A stretch of DNA of 42,897 nt from SIG578 sp964508295 (GTDB lineage Bacteria; Bacillota; Clostridia; Oscillospirales; Ruminococcaceae): NCBI GenBank assembly GCA_964508295.1, contig CAZDSQ010000004.1:1-42897 (forward strand), in the 5' to 3' direction. The position numbers were made by a program, and so were the translations under genes. Under the pieces are notes generated by a model. That model saw nothing but the letters and a program-made list of their open reading frames with translations. It ran no database searches and was not told the origin of the DNA. Shown piece after piece: positions 1 through 7,793 of the stretch; positions within the stretch are counted from its first letter, which is position 1, and each line of letters starts with the position of its first letter.

Positions 1-2
1 CA

Positions 3-204
3 GCGATATAAATTCCTTTCGTCATTTGCGATATACCTTCGGTGCGATATATCCTTTGGATGCGATATGATTTGACATATCACGTCAAAGACGAGATATG
101 TCAAAATCGAGAAAGGAATTTATAATCATATCGCAACCGAATAAAATGAGGTTATATCGCATTTTTATAAAAATATATCGCACGAGCGAAAGCGAGTATA
201 TCGC
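3..204. repeat. Nested palindromic GCGATAT array
   Basis: Four copies of GCGATAT (3, 28, 44, 62) are mirrored by four copies of TATCGC (129, 155, 176, 199). Between them are a perfect 13-bp inverted repeat (8-20 with 111-123) and a perfect 11-bp one (71-81 with 95-105, 13-nt loop). As RNA or single-stranded DNA it could fold into one long branched hairpin ending just before the four-helix-bundle gene. The symmetry is seen directly; its role is unknown. Hairpins joined to genes of this protein fold are known from 23S rRNA intervening sequences, so a small mobile unit is a reasonable inference. Confidence 0.85.
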
Positions 205-218
205 AGAACGAGGATTTT

Positions 219-563
219 ATGAATGATAAAAGTATCAAGGAACTGGCTATTGAGCTTACTGTTGAAACGACTGCGGTATGTGATAATATAAAAGGGAGAG
301 CAGTTTTTACTAATCAGCTTTTGAGAGCTTGTTCATCTATAGGTGCTAATTCTCATGAGGCAAAATATGCACAGAGTAGAGCCGATTTTATAAATAAGTT
401 AGAAATTTCTCTTAAAGAATGTTTTGAAGCAGAATACTGGTTAGAGGTTTTACTTAGAGTTAACGCAATAGATAAAGAAACTTATAGCAGGCTAAATAAT
501 AAAGCCGGAACGATACGACGAAAATTAATTGCATCAGTAACCACTGCAAAAAATAACAGATAA
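219..563 (+). CDS. Four-helix bundle protein (23S rRNA IVP/Avd-like fold)
   Basis: A 114-residue, almost wholly helical protein. The central stretch 'RACSSIGANSHEAKYAQSR' followed by 'FINKLEISLKECFEAEYWLE' is typical of the four-helix-bundle family found in 23S rRNA intervening sequences and related to the Avd accessory protein of diversity-generating retroelements. The ATG at 219 follows GAGG (210-213) at 5 nt. The gene sits directly after the palindromic array and 30 nt before pcrA, with no helper gene, reverse transcriptase or transposase nearby. The biochemical role of stand-alone members is unknown; nucleic-acid binding is inferred from the positively charged C-terminus and the family. 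Confidence 0.85.
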   Translation: MNDKSIKELAIELTVETTAVCDNIKGRAVFTNQLLRACSSIGANSHEAKYAQSRADFINKLEISLKECFEAEYWLEVLLRVNAIDKETYSRLNNKAGTIRRKLIASVTTAKNNR

Positions 564-593
564 TAAAAGTTGTATATAATGATGGAGAAAAGT

Positions 594-2999
594 ATGCAAA
601 AGTTCTTGAGTTTAAGAAAGAAAATACTTGAAAATAATTTCGGTAGCCTTAACGCTCCCCAGAAGGAAGCTGTTTTCACCGTTAACGGCCCCCTCTTAAT
701 TTTAGCGGGCGCGGGAAGCGGTAAAACAACCGTTCTTATAAACCGAATTGTCAATATGATAAAATATGGCGACGCCTATTATAGCGACAAGGCGCAGACT
801 ATAATCTATGACGAGGATATTGCTCTGCTTTCCCGATATACCGAGGACGCCAACAGCCTTTCTGAAACTGAGCGCACTGAGGCTGATGAGTTGCTCGCCT
901 ATAAGTCTGTAAAACCGTGGAACATTCTCACCATTACCTTTACAAACAAGGCCGCAAACGAGCTTAAGGACAGGCTTGAGCGTGCGCTTGGGGAGAGCGG
1001 CAGAGATGTTAACGCGGGAACTTTTCACTGGGCTTGCGTGCGAATTTTGAGGCGCGATATTGAAAAGATAGGCTATCAGAAAAACTTCACCATTTACGAT
1101 GCCGATGATAGTAAAAGGGTGGTTAAAGAGTGCCTTGCCGCCCTGCACCTTGACGAAAAGAGATTTCCTGCAAAGCAGCTTGCTGCTGAGATCAGTAACG
1201 CTAAGGACAAGCTCATAACCCCCGAAACGTATAGAGCCGAAGCTGCGGGAGATTATTATAAGGATAGCGTTGCAAAGGTCTATGCAATGTATCAGGCGCG
1301 CCTAAAGGGAGCAAATGCCGTTGATTTTGACGATATAATTATGCTCACAGTCCGCCTTTTTGAAACCGACAGCGAAACCCTGGAATATTACAGAAACAGA
1401 TATAAATACATAATGGTCGACGAGTATCAGGACACCAATACCGCACAGTATAAACTCATAAGCCTGCTCGCAGGAAAGCATCAGAACTTATGCGTTGTCG
1501 GTGATGACGACCAGAGTATTTACCGTTTCAGAGGCGCGACCATTGAGAATATTCTGAATTTTGAAAATCAGTTTGACAACGCTAAGGTCATACGCTTGGA
1601 GCAGAACTACCGAAGCACACAGAACATTCTTGATGCCGCAAACGCCATTATCAAGAATAACAGAGCGCGAAAGGGTAAAAACCTGTGGACAAGCGCAGGC
1701 GAGGGCGAAAAGATCGTGCAGTACCGTTGCGATGACGAGCGCGGCGAGGCGGGCTATGTAACCGAGAAAATTCTTGACCATATTGCCGCGGGTGGCAGTT
1801 ACAGCGACTGCGCAATTCTGTATAGAACAAACTCGCAGTCGAGCAACTTTGAGCGTAGCTTTGTAAAATCGGGAATCCCGTATCGCATTATCGGCGGACA
1901 TAGATTCTATGACCGAATGGAGATCAAGGACATTGTTTCCTATCTCTGCGTTATAAATAATCCCGAAGATGAGCTTAGATTAGAGCGAATTATCAATCAG
2001 CCAAAGCGCAGTATAGGCGAAACCAGCGTAAAGGCGGCAAGGGATATTTCGAGAACCCTCGGACAGAGCCTTTTTGAAACTGTCTGCAGGGCAGATGAGT
2101 ACACCGCATTAAAGCGCTCGGCGGGTGCTATGTGCGCTTTCGGTAAAATGATAAACTCGCTTATAGAGAAAAGCCGGACCTGCGATGACCTTGGACGGTT
2201 TGTGGCTGAGGTAATTCGTGAGAGCGGCTACGATGCCTATCTCAGAGCTCTCGGCGATGAGGGGCTTACCCGCGCCGACAACGTTCAGGAGCTTGTCAAT
2301 ACAATGACCCGCTACAGCGAGGAAAACCCAGGCGCAACCCTCTCAGATTATCTTGAAGAGGTTTCGCTTATGAGCGATATTGATAACTACGATGCCGATG
2401 CCGACACCGTTGTTTTAATGACGATACACTCGGCAAAGGGTCTTGAGTTTGATAATGTATTTCTTGCGGGAATGGAGGATGGGCTTTTCCCCAGCCTTAT
2501 GAGCTTTAATGATGGGGTTGAGCTTGAGGAGGAGCGCCGCCTTGCTTATGTCGGCGTAACCCGCGCGAGAAAAAGGCTTTATCTTACAAGCTGCGCCTAC
2601 CGTATGATGTACGGCAGGAGCCAGCGCAATAAGATTTCACGCTTTGTAAAGGAAATTCCCGATAGTGTCAAGGAAATTATTGATAACTGCTACAGCGAGC
2701 CGTCGTATGAGGACAACTTCTTCGGTTCGGATTTTTCTGAAAACTCTTTCTATTCCTCTCAAAGCAGCTTTTCGGGCAAGAGAAATCAGCCGATGTTTGA
2801 AAAATCTGCAGTTGTTTCTCAAAAGCCGCAACCCGGCAACCTCGATTATAAAGTCGGAGATGTTGTTCACCACCGCGTTTTTGGTGACGGACTTGTAATT
2901 TCTATGACACCTATGGCAAACGACACGCTGGTAGAGGTCAGCTTTGAAATCGGAACCAAAAAGATTATGGCAAACTTTGCCAAATTAACTAAAAAGTAA
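594..2999 (+). CDS. pcrA: ATP-dependent DNA helicase PcrA/UvrD family
   Basis: A superfamily 1 3'-5' DNA helicase of 801 aa for repair and replication-fork maintenance. Visible motifs: Walker A GAGSGKT (39-45), 'TITFTNKAANE' (Ia), 'DEYQDT' (II), 'GDDDQSIYRFRGA' (III), 'QNYRST' (IV), 'TIHSAKGLEFDNVF' (V), 'RRLAYVGVTRARKRL' (VI), and a C-terminal Tudor-like end around 'YKVGDVVHHRVFGDGLV'. About 45 extra residues lie between motifs I and Ia (about 58-105) compared with Bacillus PcrA as I recall it. The start is set by GGAG (584-587) six bases before ATG 594; upstream TTG/ATG codons at 570, 579 and 582 lack a proper site. The following gene begins 13 nt after the stop. Confidence 0.95.
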   Translation: MQKFLSLRKKILENNFGSLNAPQKEAVFTVNGPLLILAGAGSGKTTVLINRIVNMIKYGDAYYSDKAQTIIYDEDIALLSRYTEDANSLSETERTEADELLAYKSVKPWNILTITFTNKAANELKDRLERALGESGRDVNAGTFHWACVRILRRDIEKIGYQKNFTIYDADDSKRVVKECLAALHLDEKRFPAKQLAAEISNAKDKLITPETYRAEAAGDYYKDSVAKVYAMYQARLKGANAVDFDDIIMLTVRLFETDSETLEYYRNRYKYIMVDEYQDTNTAQYKLISLLAGKHQNLCVVGDDDQSIYRFRGATIENILNFENQFDNAKVIRLEQNYRSTQNILDAANAIIKNNRARKGKNLWTSAGEGEKIVQYRCDDERGEAGYVTEKILDHIAAGGSYSDCAILYRTNSQSSNFERSFVKSGIPYRIIGGHRFYDRMEIKDIVSYLCVINNPEDELRLERIINQPKRSIGETSVKAARDISRTLGQSLFETVCRADEYTALKRSAGAMCAFGKMINSLIEKSRTCDDLGRFVAEVIRESGYDAYLRALGDEGLTRADNVQELVNTMTRYSEENPGATLSDYLEEVSLMSDIDNYDADADTVVLMTIHSAKGLEFDNVFLAGMEDGLFPSLMSFNDGVELEEERRLAYVGVTRARKRLYLTSCAYRMMYGRSQRNKISRFVKEIPDSVKEIIDNCYSEPSYEDNFFGSDFSENSFYSSQSSFSGKRNQPMFEKSAVVSQKPQPGNLDYKVGDVVHHRVFGDGLVISMTPMANDTLVEVSFEIGTKKIMANFAKLTKK

Positions 3000-3012
3000 G
3001 GAATTTGATGTT

Positions 3013-3708
3013 ATGGGCGCAAGTATTATAATAGCGGCGGCAGGCTCTGCAAGCAGAATGCAGGGTATTGACAAGCTTATGTATAAAATCGGCGGCAGAG
3101 AGGTTTTTATGTATTCTGTAAAGGCCTTTGACGACTCCAAATGCACCGATAAAATAGTTGTCGTAACCTCTGAGGATAAAGTCGAAGCGGTTAAAGCTTA
3201 CCTTGATAGCGCAAATTTGAGCGCTCCCTATGAAGTAGTGCTCGGCGGCGATACAAGACAAAAATCGGTACTGAACGGTCTTAACGCCTGCTTAGATGCC
3301 TCAAACTGCGTTATGATTCACGACGCCGCAAGACCTATGGTAACCCCTGAGCTTATCGAAAAGATCTATGATGAGGTTATTATAAACGACAAAATGGCGG
3401 CGGCTCTCGGTGTAAAGGTCAAGGACACTATCAAGCAGGTTTCCTCTGACGAAATTATAGAGTCCACCCCCGACAGAAGTGCCTTGAGAATTGCCCAGAC
3501 TCCGCAGGTTTTTGAAATGAATCTGTATAAGCTGGCGATAAATGAGGCAATAAAAAACAATAAAGACTATACAGACGACTGCCAGCTTGTCGAGGCAATC
3601 GGCAGAAGTGTTTATGTAGTAGAGGGCGATTATAGGAATATAAAAATCACAACCCCCGAAGATTTGATTCTTGCAGAAGTTTATTTAAAGGAGCGGGAAA
3701 ATGCTTAG
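3013..3708 (+). CDS. ispD: 2-C-methyl-D-erythritol 4-phosphate cytidylyltransferase
   Basis: The 231-aa enzyme joins CTP to MEP in the non-mevalonate isoprenoid pathway. The N-terminal nucleotide-binding motif 'IIIAAAGSASRMQG' is complete, with 'HDAARPMVTPELI' and 'RIAQTPQVF' further on, and the length is normal for the family. It overlaps ispF by 8 nt, so the two are translationally coupled and catalyse non-adjacent steps of the same pathway. AAGGA upstream of ATG 3013 is a weak ribosome site, consistent with read-on from pcrA. Confidence 0.95.
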   Translation: MGASIIIAAAGSASRMQGIDKLMYKIGGREVFMYSVKAFDDSKCTDKIVVVTSEDKVEAVKAYLDSANLSAPYEVVLGGDTRQKSVLNGLNACLDASNCVMIHDAARPMVTPELIEKIYDEVIINDKMAAALGVKVKDTIKQVSSDEIIESTPDRSALRIAQTPQVFEMNLYKLAINEAIKNNKDYTDDCQLVEAIGRSVYVVEGDYRNIKITTPEDLILAEVYLKERENA

Positions 3709-4177
3709 AATTGGAAACGGATACGATGTTCATAAGCTTAAAGAGGGCAGAGCGCTCATTTTAGGCGGAGTTAAAATTGAACACACAATGGGTCTTGACG
3801 GACACTCCGATGCCGATGTGCTTGTGCACGCAGTAATGGACGCTATTCTTGGCGCCTGCGCCCTTGGCGATATAGGTAAGCTTTTCCCCGATACCGATAA
3901 CGCTTACCTTGGTGCTGACAGTATAGAGCTTTTAAAAAAGGTTTGCGCTTTTGTTAAGGAAAAAGGCTTTGAGGTCCATAATGTTGACAGTATAGTGGTG
4001 GCGCAAAAGCCTAAGCTTGCTCCTCATATTGACTTGATGCGAAAAAATATTGCAGATGCTATGGAAATTGATGTTTCCTGCGTCAGCATAAAGGCAACCA
4101 CCGAGGAAAAGCTCGGCTTCACAGGAAGACAAGAGGGAATTTCGGCTCACGCTGTCTGTCTTATAGAGCAAAAATAA
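3701..4177 (+). CDS. ispF: 2-C-methyl-D-erythritol 2,4-cyclodiphosphate synthase
   Basis: A 158-aa trimeric zinc enzyme that cyclises CDP-ME 2-phosphate to MEcPP in isoprenoid synthesis. Seen: the N-terminal 'RIGNGYDVHKL' with metal ligands Asp and His, 'GHSDADVLVHAVMDAILGA', and the C-terminal 'IKATTEEKLGFTGRQEGI' CMP-binding segment. GGAG lies 8-9 nt before ATG 3701, inside the end of ispD. Full length. Confidence 0.96.
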   Translation: MLRIGNGYDVHKLKEGRALILGGVKIEHTMGLDGHSDADVLVHAVMDAILGACALGDIGKLFPDTDNAYLGADSIELLKKVCAFVKEKGFEVHNVDSIVVAQKPKLAPHIDLMRKNIADAMEIDVSCVSIKATTEEKLGFTGRQEGISAHAVCLIEQK

Positions 4178-4195
4178 ATTTGGAGAAGATGAAAT

Positions 4196-5374
4196 ATGGC
4201 AATCTACGGTATAATTGCCGAATATAATCCCTTTCACAACGGACATCTTTATCAGATAAATGCTATAAAACAAAGCGACCCTGAGGCGAAAATCGTGGTT
4301 GCAATGAGCCCGAACGTTGTTCAGAGGGGCGATTTTGCCCTTTTTGATAAGTGGACAAGGGCAAGAGCGGCGCTTATCTGCGGTGCCGATTTAGTGCTTG
4401 AAATCCCCAGCACATTCGCTCTCGCAACCGCCGAGCGCTTTGCTTTCGGCGGAGTCAGCGCTCTTGATTCTATTGGCATAGACAAGCTTTGCTTTGGCAG
4501 CGAAAGCGGCAATTTGCAAGCTCTTACCGATGCCGTGGCTCTTTTGGAGGATGCCGAGGTAAAAGAAATACTGAAAAAGTATCTTTCTGAAGGTAATACC
4601 TTTGCAAAGGCAAGAAGCCTTGCTGTTAAAGAAAGAAACGAGGCGGCGGCTGAGTGTTTGAATAACCCTAACGACATTCTCGCGGTCGAGTATATAAAAG
4701 CTATCTCAAAACTCGGCTCAAAAATCGAGCCTTATCCCGTTTTGAGAAAATCGGTGGAGCACTTGTCTGAAAGTCCAAACGACGAGTTCGCCTCAGCAAG
4801 CTATATCCGCGAGCATTTAGGCGAGCAGAGCCTAACGGATTTTGCTCCCGCACCTGCCGCAGAGCTCTTTAAAGCTGAGCTTAAAAACGGAGGCTTTTCA
4901 AACGGCTTAAAATCTCTTGAAACCGCCCTTGTTTTAAAACTGAGAACTATGTCAAAAGAGGAAATTGCAGCCCTTTTTGATGTTTCTGAGGGGCTTGAAA
5001 ACAGAATTTGGAGAGCATCAAGAGAAAAGAGCGACTTAGATAGCCTCTGCGCTGAAATTAAGACCAAGCGCTATACCATGGCAAGAATAAGGCGGATACT
5101 GATGTATGCTCTGCTGGACTTTACAAAGGATAAAATGCGTGAAGATGTTCCTTATATAAGGGTTTTGGGCCACAATGCAAAAGGTCTTGAGATAATCTCT
5201 CGAAAAACTGCAAAGCTACACGTTATCACCTCGCTTTCAAGGGCAAGGAGTATTTCAAAGCAAGCTGAGGAGTTTGCAGAAACCGAGGAAAAGATAACCT
5301 CTGTTTTTGCTCTAACACTCAAAAATAAAGAAAAAGCCAAAAACGAATTTTCCACCCCGACAATAAGACTTTAA
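4196..5374 (+). CDS. tmcAL: tRNA(Met) cytidine acetate ligase TmcAL
   Basis: A 392-aa member of the YlbM/TmcAL family, which uses ATP and acetate to make N4-acetylcytidine in the anticodon of elongator tRNA-Met. The nucleotidyltransferase HIGH-like motif 'AEYNPFHNGHLYQI' begins near residue 8, followed by 'MSPNVVQRGDFALFDKWTRA' and 'ELPSTFA'-like text. The helical C-terminal half carries 'YTMARIRRILMYALL'. ATG 4196 has GGAG at 4182-4185. It ends the forward pcrA-ispDF run, before a strong shared terminator. Confidence 0.92.
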   Translation: MAIYGIIAEYNPFHNGHLYQINAIKQSDPEAKIVVAMSPNVVQRGDFALFDKWTRARAALICGADLVLEIPSTFALATAERFAFGGVSALDSIGIDKLCFGSESGNLQALTDAVALLEDAEVKEILKKYLSEGNTFAKARSLAVKERNEAAAECLNNPNDILAVEYIKAISKLGSKIEPYPVLRKSVEHLSESPNDEFASASYIREHLGEQSLTDFAPAPAAELFKAELKNGGFSNGLKSLETALVLKLRTMSKEEIAALFDVSEGLENRIWRASREKSDLDSLCAEIKTKRYTMARIRRILMYALLDFTKDKMREDVPYIRVLGHNAKGLEIISRKTAKLHVITSLSRARSISKQAEEFAETEEKITSVFALTLKNKEKAKNEFSTPTIRL

Positions 5375-5384
5375 AAGGAAAAAA

Positions 5385-5415
5385 GCCGTGCCAAGTCTGG
5401 CACGGCCCTTTTTAC
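5385..5415. terminator. Bidirectional terminator tmcAL / SASP gene
   Basis: A perfect 9-bp stem GCCGTGCCA (5385-5393) / TGGCACGGC (5398-5406) with an AGTC loop. CCTTTTT follows on the plus strand, and an A-rich stretch before it gives a U-tract on the minus strand. It serves the convergent tmcAL and spore-protein genes. Confidence 0.92.
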
Positions 5416-5436
5416 TTTAATTCTTACAAAACAAAG

Positions 5437-5625
5437 TTATTTAACAGAGTTCTCGTAAGCCTCGATCATCTTCTTAACCATCTGACCGCCAACAGAACCG
5501 GCCTGCTTAGAAGTAAGATCGCCATTGTATCCCTGCTTAAGATTTACGCCAACCTCGTTAGCAGCCTCCATCTTAAAACGATCGAGAGCCTCACGAGCCT
5601 GAGGAACAACAATCTTCTTGCTCAT
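5437..5625 (-). CDS. Alpha/beta-type small acid-soluble spore protein
   Basis: A 62-aa DNA-binding spore protein that coats and protects spore DNA and is degraded at germination by the GPR protease. Seen: 'ALDRFKMEAANEVGVNL', which contains the E-A-N-E-V/I-G core around the GPR cleavage region, and 'LTSKQAGSVGGQMVKKMIEAYE', the second conserved helix with the glycine pair. AAGGAG lies 8 nt before the ATG. Transcribed alone, convergent with tmcAL. Sigma-G control is expected for the family; no convincing sigma-G promoter was found upstream by eye. Confidence 0.95.
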   Translation of the reverse strand: MSKKIVVPQAREALDRFKMEAANEVGVNLKQGYNGDLTSKQAGSVGGQMVKKMIEAYENSVK

Positions 5626-5797
5626 CTATTTTACACTCCTTGCTTTTAAATCTAACAAACACCGTGTTGCGTTTGCAATAATATTGTTTGTGCATTACAA
5701 AAAATTATCAATGGTAATTTAATGCAAATAAAAACTATTGTTTTTGACAATATTCTCTAAGTTTTTAAAAGATAGTATAAGGCAAACTAATTAGTGA

Positions 5798-5826
5798 TTG
5801 ACTTTTGCGGTTATAAAATATATAAT
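5798..5826 (+). promoter_or_regulatory. Sigma-A promoter for LCP gene
   Basis: TTGACT (5798-5803), a 17-nt spacer, then TATAAT (5821-5826), about 50 bases before the gene at 5885. Near-perfect consensus with ideal spacing. Confidence 0.85.
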
Positions 5827-5884
5827 TATAATGTATGGTATAAAAAATTATAAATTTAAATAAAATCTGCTTGGAGGAAAAATT

Positions 5885-7027
5885 ATGCCTTGCATAAACT
5901 GCGGCGCTCCGCTCGAAAATGAAAATGATATTTTTTGCCCCAAATGCTATAAAGAGGCGGTGAGCGGCGAAAAGCAGGAGGTTGAGCCTGCTGTAAACGA
6001 TAATCATCGTCAGCCTATAAAGCCTAAAAAGAAGAAAAACAAAAAGAAAACTGCAAAAATCCTTCTTATATCGTTTGCCTCAGTGCTCCTTGCCCTTGTT
6101 ATTGCGGCAGTTGCAATTTTGTTTTCTTATTTAAATAAGGTGGAAAAAGATAATCTTTCGGGAGACTTGGGAATCCCTTCGGGTGAGGATCTTCCGTTTG
6201 ATGAGGATGTAAAAAACATTGCTTTTTACGGACTTGATTCAAGGCAAGATAATGACAGCGGTCGCTCTGACGCTATTCTTATTCTTTCCATTGACCGTAA
6301 AAATGATGAGATAAAGCTTACCTCGATCGCAAGAGATACTTATATTACATTTGAAAGCGGCAAAGGGGATAAGCTCACTCATGCATGGGCTTACGGAAAG
6401 GCAAACCTTTCTGTTAAAACCTTAAACAGCAACTTTAAGCTCGATATAACTGACTATGTGTCTGTGAATTTCTTTGAGTTCGCTAAGATCATTGATTATA
6501 TCGGCGGAGTTATGATCGATGTTGACGAGGCTGAAATGAAGGTTATGAATGATAACTATATACAAGAGCTTAATTGGCTTGGAATTGAGTGTGATTACAT
6601 TACTGAAGCAGGATATCAGCTCTTAAATGGTGGTCAGGCTCTTGCATACGCAAGAAATCGCTATACAGGCAGTGACCTTACTCGAGGAAACCGTCAGCGT
6701 GAGGTTCTCACAGCGGCGTTTGAAAAGGTTAAGACCATGAATAAGCTTAAACTGCCCAAGCTTGTTGATATGGTGCTTTCAGAGTGCACAACAACACTTA
6801 GCTCAAGTGAAATGCTTTCAATCGGTACCTGGGCGCTTACAAATTCGCCAACAATTCACTCCTTGGGAATTCCTACTACAGATTGTAATGCAAAGGGGCA
6901 GATGATAAACGGCACAAGCTATATGGTCTATGACCTTGACTATGCCTCAGGGGTTATACACGATTTTATCTACACCTCTGCAAAAGAGCCTGTAACTTCG
7001 TCAAACCTCTCCTCAAGCGATAAATAA
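5885..7027 (+). CDS. LytR-CpsA-Psr protein with N-terminal zinc ribbon
   Basis: A 380-aa membrane protein of the LCP family, which transfers lipid-linked anionic polymers (teichoic acid, capsule) to peptidoglycan. It starts with a zinc-ribbon-like CxxC pair (C3/C6 and C18/C21), then a very basic stretch (about 47-57), one membrane segment (about 58-82), and an extracellular LCP domain with 'FYGLDSRQDNDSGRSDAIL', 'TSIARDTYI' and 'ALAYARNRYTGSDLTRGNRQ', which hold the conserved Asp and Arg residues. A cytoplasmic zinc ribbon before the anchor is an addition to the classic domain plan. GGAGG (5873-5877) precedes ATG 5885. Single-gene unit between a promoter and a terminator. Confidence 0.9.
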   Translation: MPCINCGAPLENENDIFCPKCYKEAVSGEKQEVEPAVNDNHRQPIKPKKKKNKKKTAKILLISFASVLLALVIAAVAILFSYLNKVEKDNLSGDLGIPSGEDLPFDEDVKNIAFYGLDSRQDNDSGRSDAILILSIDRKNDEIKLTSIARDTYITFESGKGDKLTHAWAYGKANLSVKTLNSNFKLDITDYVSVNFFEFAKIIDYIGGVMIDVDEAEMKVMNDNYIQELNWLGIECDYITEAGYQLLNGGQALAYARNRYTGSDLTRGNRQREVLTAAFEKVKTMNKLKLPKLVDMVLSECTTTLSSSEMLSIGTWALTNSPTIHSLGIPTTDCNAKGQMINGTSYMVYDLDYASGVIHDFIYTSAKEPVTSSNLSSSDK

Positions 7028-7040
7028 AATGGCAAAATAA

Positions 7041-7074
7041 AACAGCCGAAGCAATATTGCTTCGGCTGTTTTTG
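7041..7074. terminator. Bidirectional terminator LCP / folT
   Basis: A perfect 30-nt palindrome (7041-7070, 15 bp per arm, 'AACAGCCGAAGC' start) followed by TTTTG on the plus strand and preceded by an A-rich stretch. It lies between two convergent genes. Confidence 0.92.
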
Positions 7075-7608
7075 TTATTTTTTGGGGTTATCTAATTTGT
7101 TTAAAATGCGGTAAACCGCTGAATTTACAATTAAAATAAAAACAATTTCGAGCGGGCAGACTATGGCGCATTTTATAAATCTCTGCACCCAGAATGCCCA
7201 GACGAGCGGGGTAGAGTACAGGAGATTTAGCCAAAGCGGAGTTAAAATAAGGTCAACCACAACCATTAAGATAAGCCGCGCTACAATAATCTTCCACAAT
7301 TTAGGCCTTTGTTTAAAGAAAAAAATGCCGTAAACTGCGCCCGTAATAACGGCATTTAAGGTAAAGCCCGGAAAATAAGGCCCGGTCGGCATTATTAGAC
7401 AGCCTAAAATGTCGGCAATTCCGCCGATAGCCGCAGCGGGAATAGGCCCTAAGCACATAGCACCGATTGCGACGGGCAGAAAGAAAAATGTAACATTTAC
7501 ATTTTGCCCAACGGCAAACTTGAAAAATCCGAGCACACAACTGATTGCAACCAGCATTGCCGCAAAGGCAAGGTTGTAAACGGCTGTGTTTTTCTTGTTG
7601 TTTGACAT
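7075..7608 (-). CDS. folT: Folate ECF transporter S component
   Basis: A 177-aa integral membrane protein with about six hydrophobic segments. It is the substrate-capture subunit of an energy-coupling-factor vitamin importer. The start 'YNLAFAAMLVAISCVLGFF' and 'GPIPAAAIGGIADILGC' match the S-component pattern. The specificity for folate is inferred from the tetrahydrofolate riboswitch immediately upstream and from the neighbouring folD. The shared EcfA/EcfA'/EcfT module is not in this window. The SD AAGGAG lies in the 3' arm of a hairpin 9 nt before the ATG. Confidence 0.88.
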   Translation of the reverse strand: MSNNKKNTAVYNLAFAAMLVAISCVLGFFKFAVGQNVNVTFFFLPVAIGAMCLGPIPAAAIGGIADILGCLIMPTGPYFPGFTLNAVITGAVYGIFFFKQRPKLWKIIVARLILMVVVDLILTPLWLNLLYSTPLVWAFWVQRFIKCAIVCPLEIVFILIVNSAVYRILNKLDNPKK

Positions 7609-7649
7609 AAAAAAGCACTCCTTATGTAGTTGTTGCTACATAAAGAGTG
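7609..7649 (-). promoter_or_regulatory. folT expression-platform hairpin
   Basis: On the minus strand a 14-bp stem (7636-7649 with 7616-7629, one U-G pair, 6-nt loop) is followed by six U residues and then the folT AUG. The 3' arm contains the AAGGAG ribosome site, so the hairpin could act as terminator and as SD-blocker together. The 5' arm ACTCT can instead pair with AGAGT at the start of the riboswitch aptamer. Confidence 0.8.
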
Positions 7650-7663
7650 TTTTATTCTTTTAT

Positions 7664-7774
7664 GCAGCAGCGGGATGCGATGCTCAAACCGCAGGCACAA
7701 AGCCTTTCGTCCGCTGACAACTCCCCGTTCAGACGGCACTACAGATTTCTCTACGCTTGGGCATCTACTCTGTG
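7664..7774 (-). promoter_or_regulatory. Tetrahydrofolate (THF) riboswitch
   Basis: The minus-strand RNA has the THF-I landmarks as I recall them: AGAGUAGAUGC at the 5' side, CGGGGAGUUGUC and GACGAAAGG in the middle, GCGGU, and a closing GCAUCGCAUCCCGCU. GAUGC near the 5' end can pair with GCAUC near the 3' end. A TATAAT box lies at 7781-7786 on the same strand, just upstream, so transcription probably starts at the aptamer. Position before a folate transporter fits. Confidence 0.87.
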
Positions 7775-7793
7775 ATAAGAATTATAATTTATT

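Noticed and set aside
1..210. Repeated GCGATAT units taken as a CRISPR array
   Set aside because: Units are only 6-8 bases, spacing is irregular, and the second half is inverted; it is a palindromic array.
570..593. Earlier start of pcrA (TTG 570, ATG 579/582)
   Set aside because: The GGAG site at 584-587 serves ATG 594 and would be inside the longer form.
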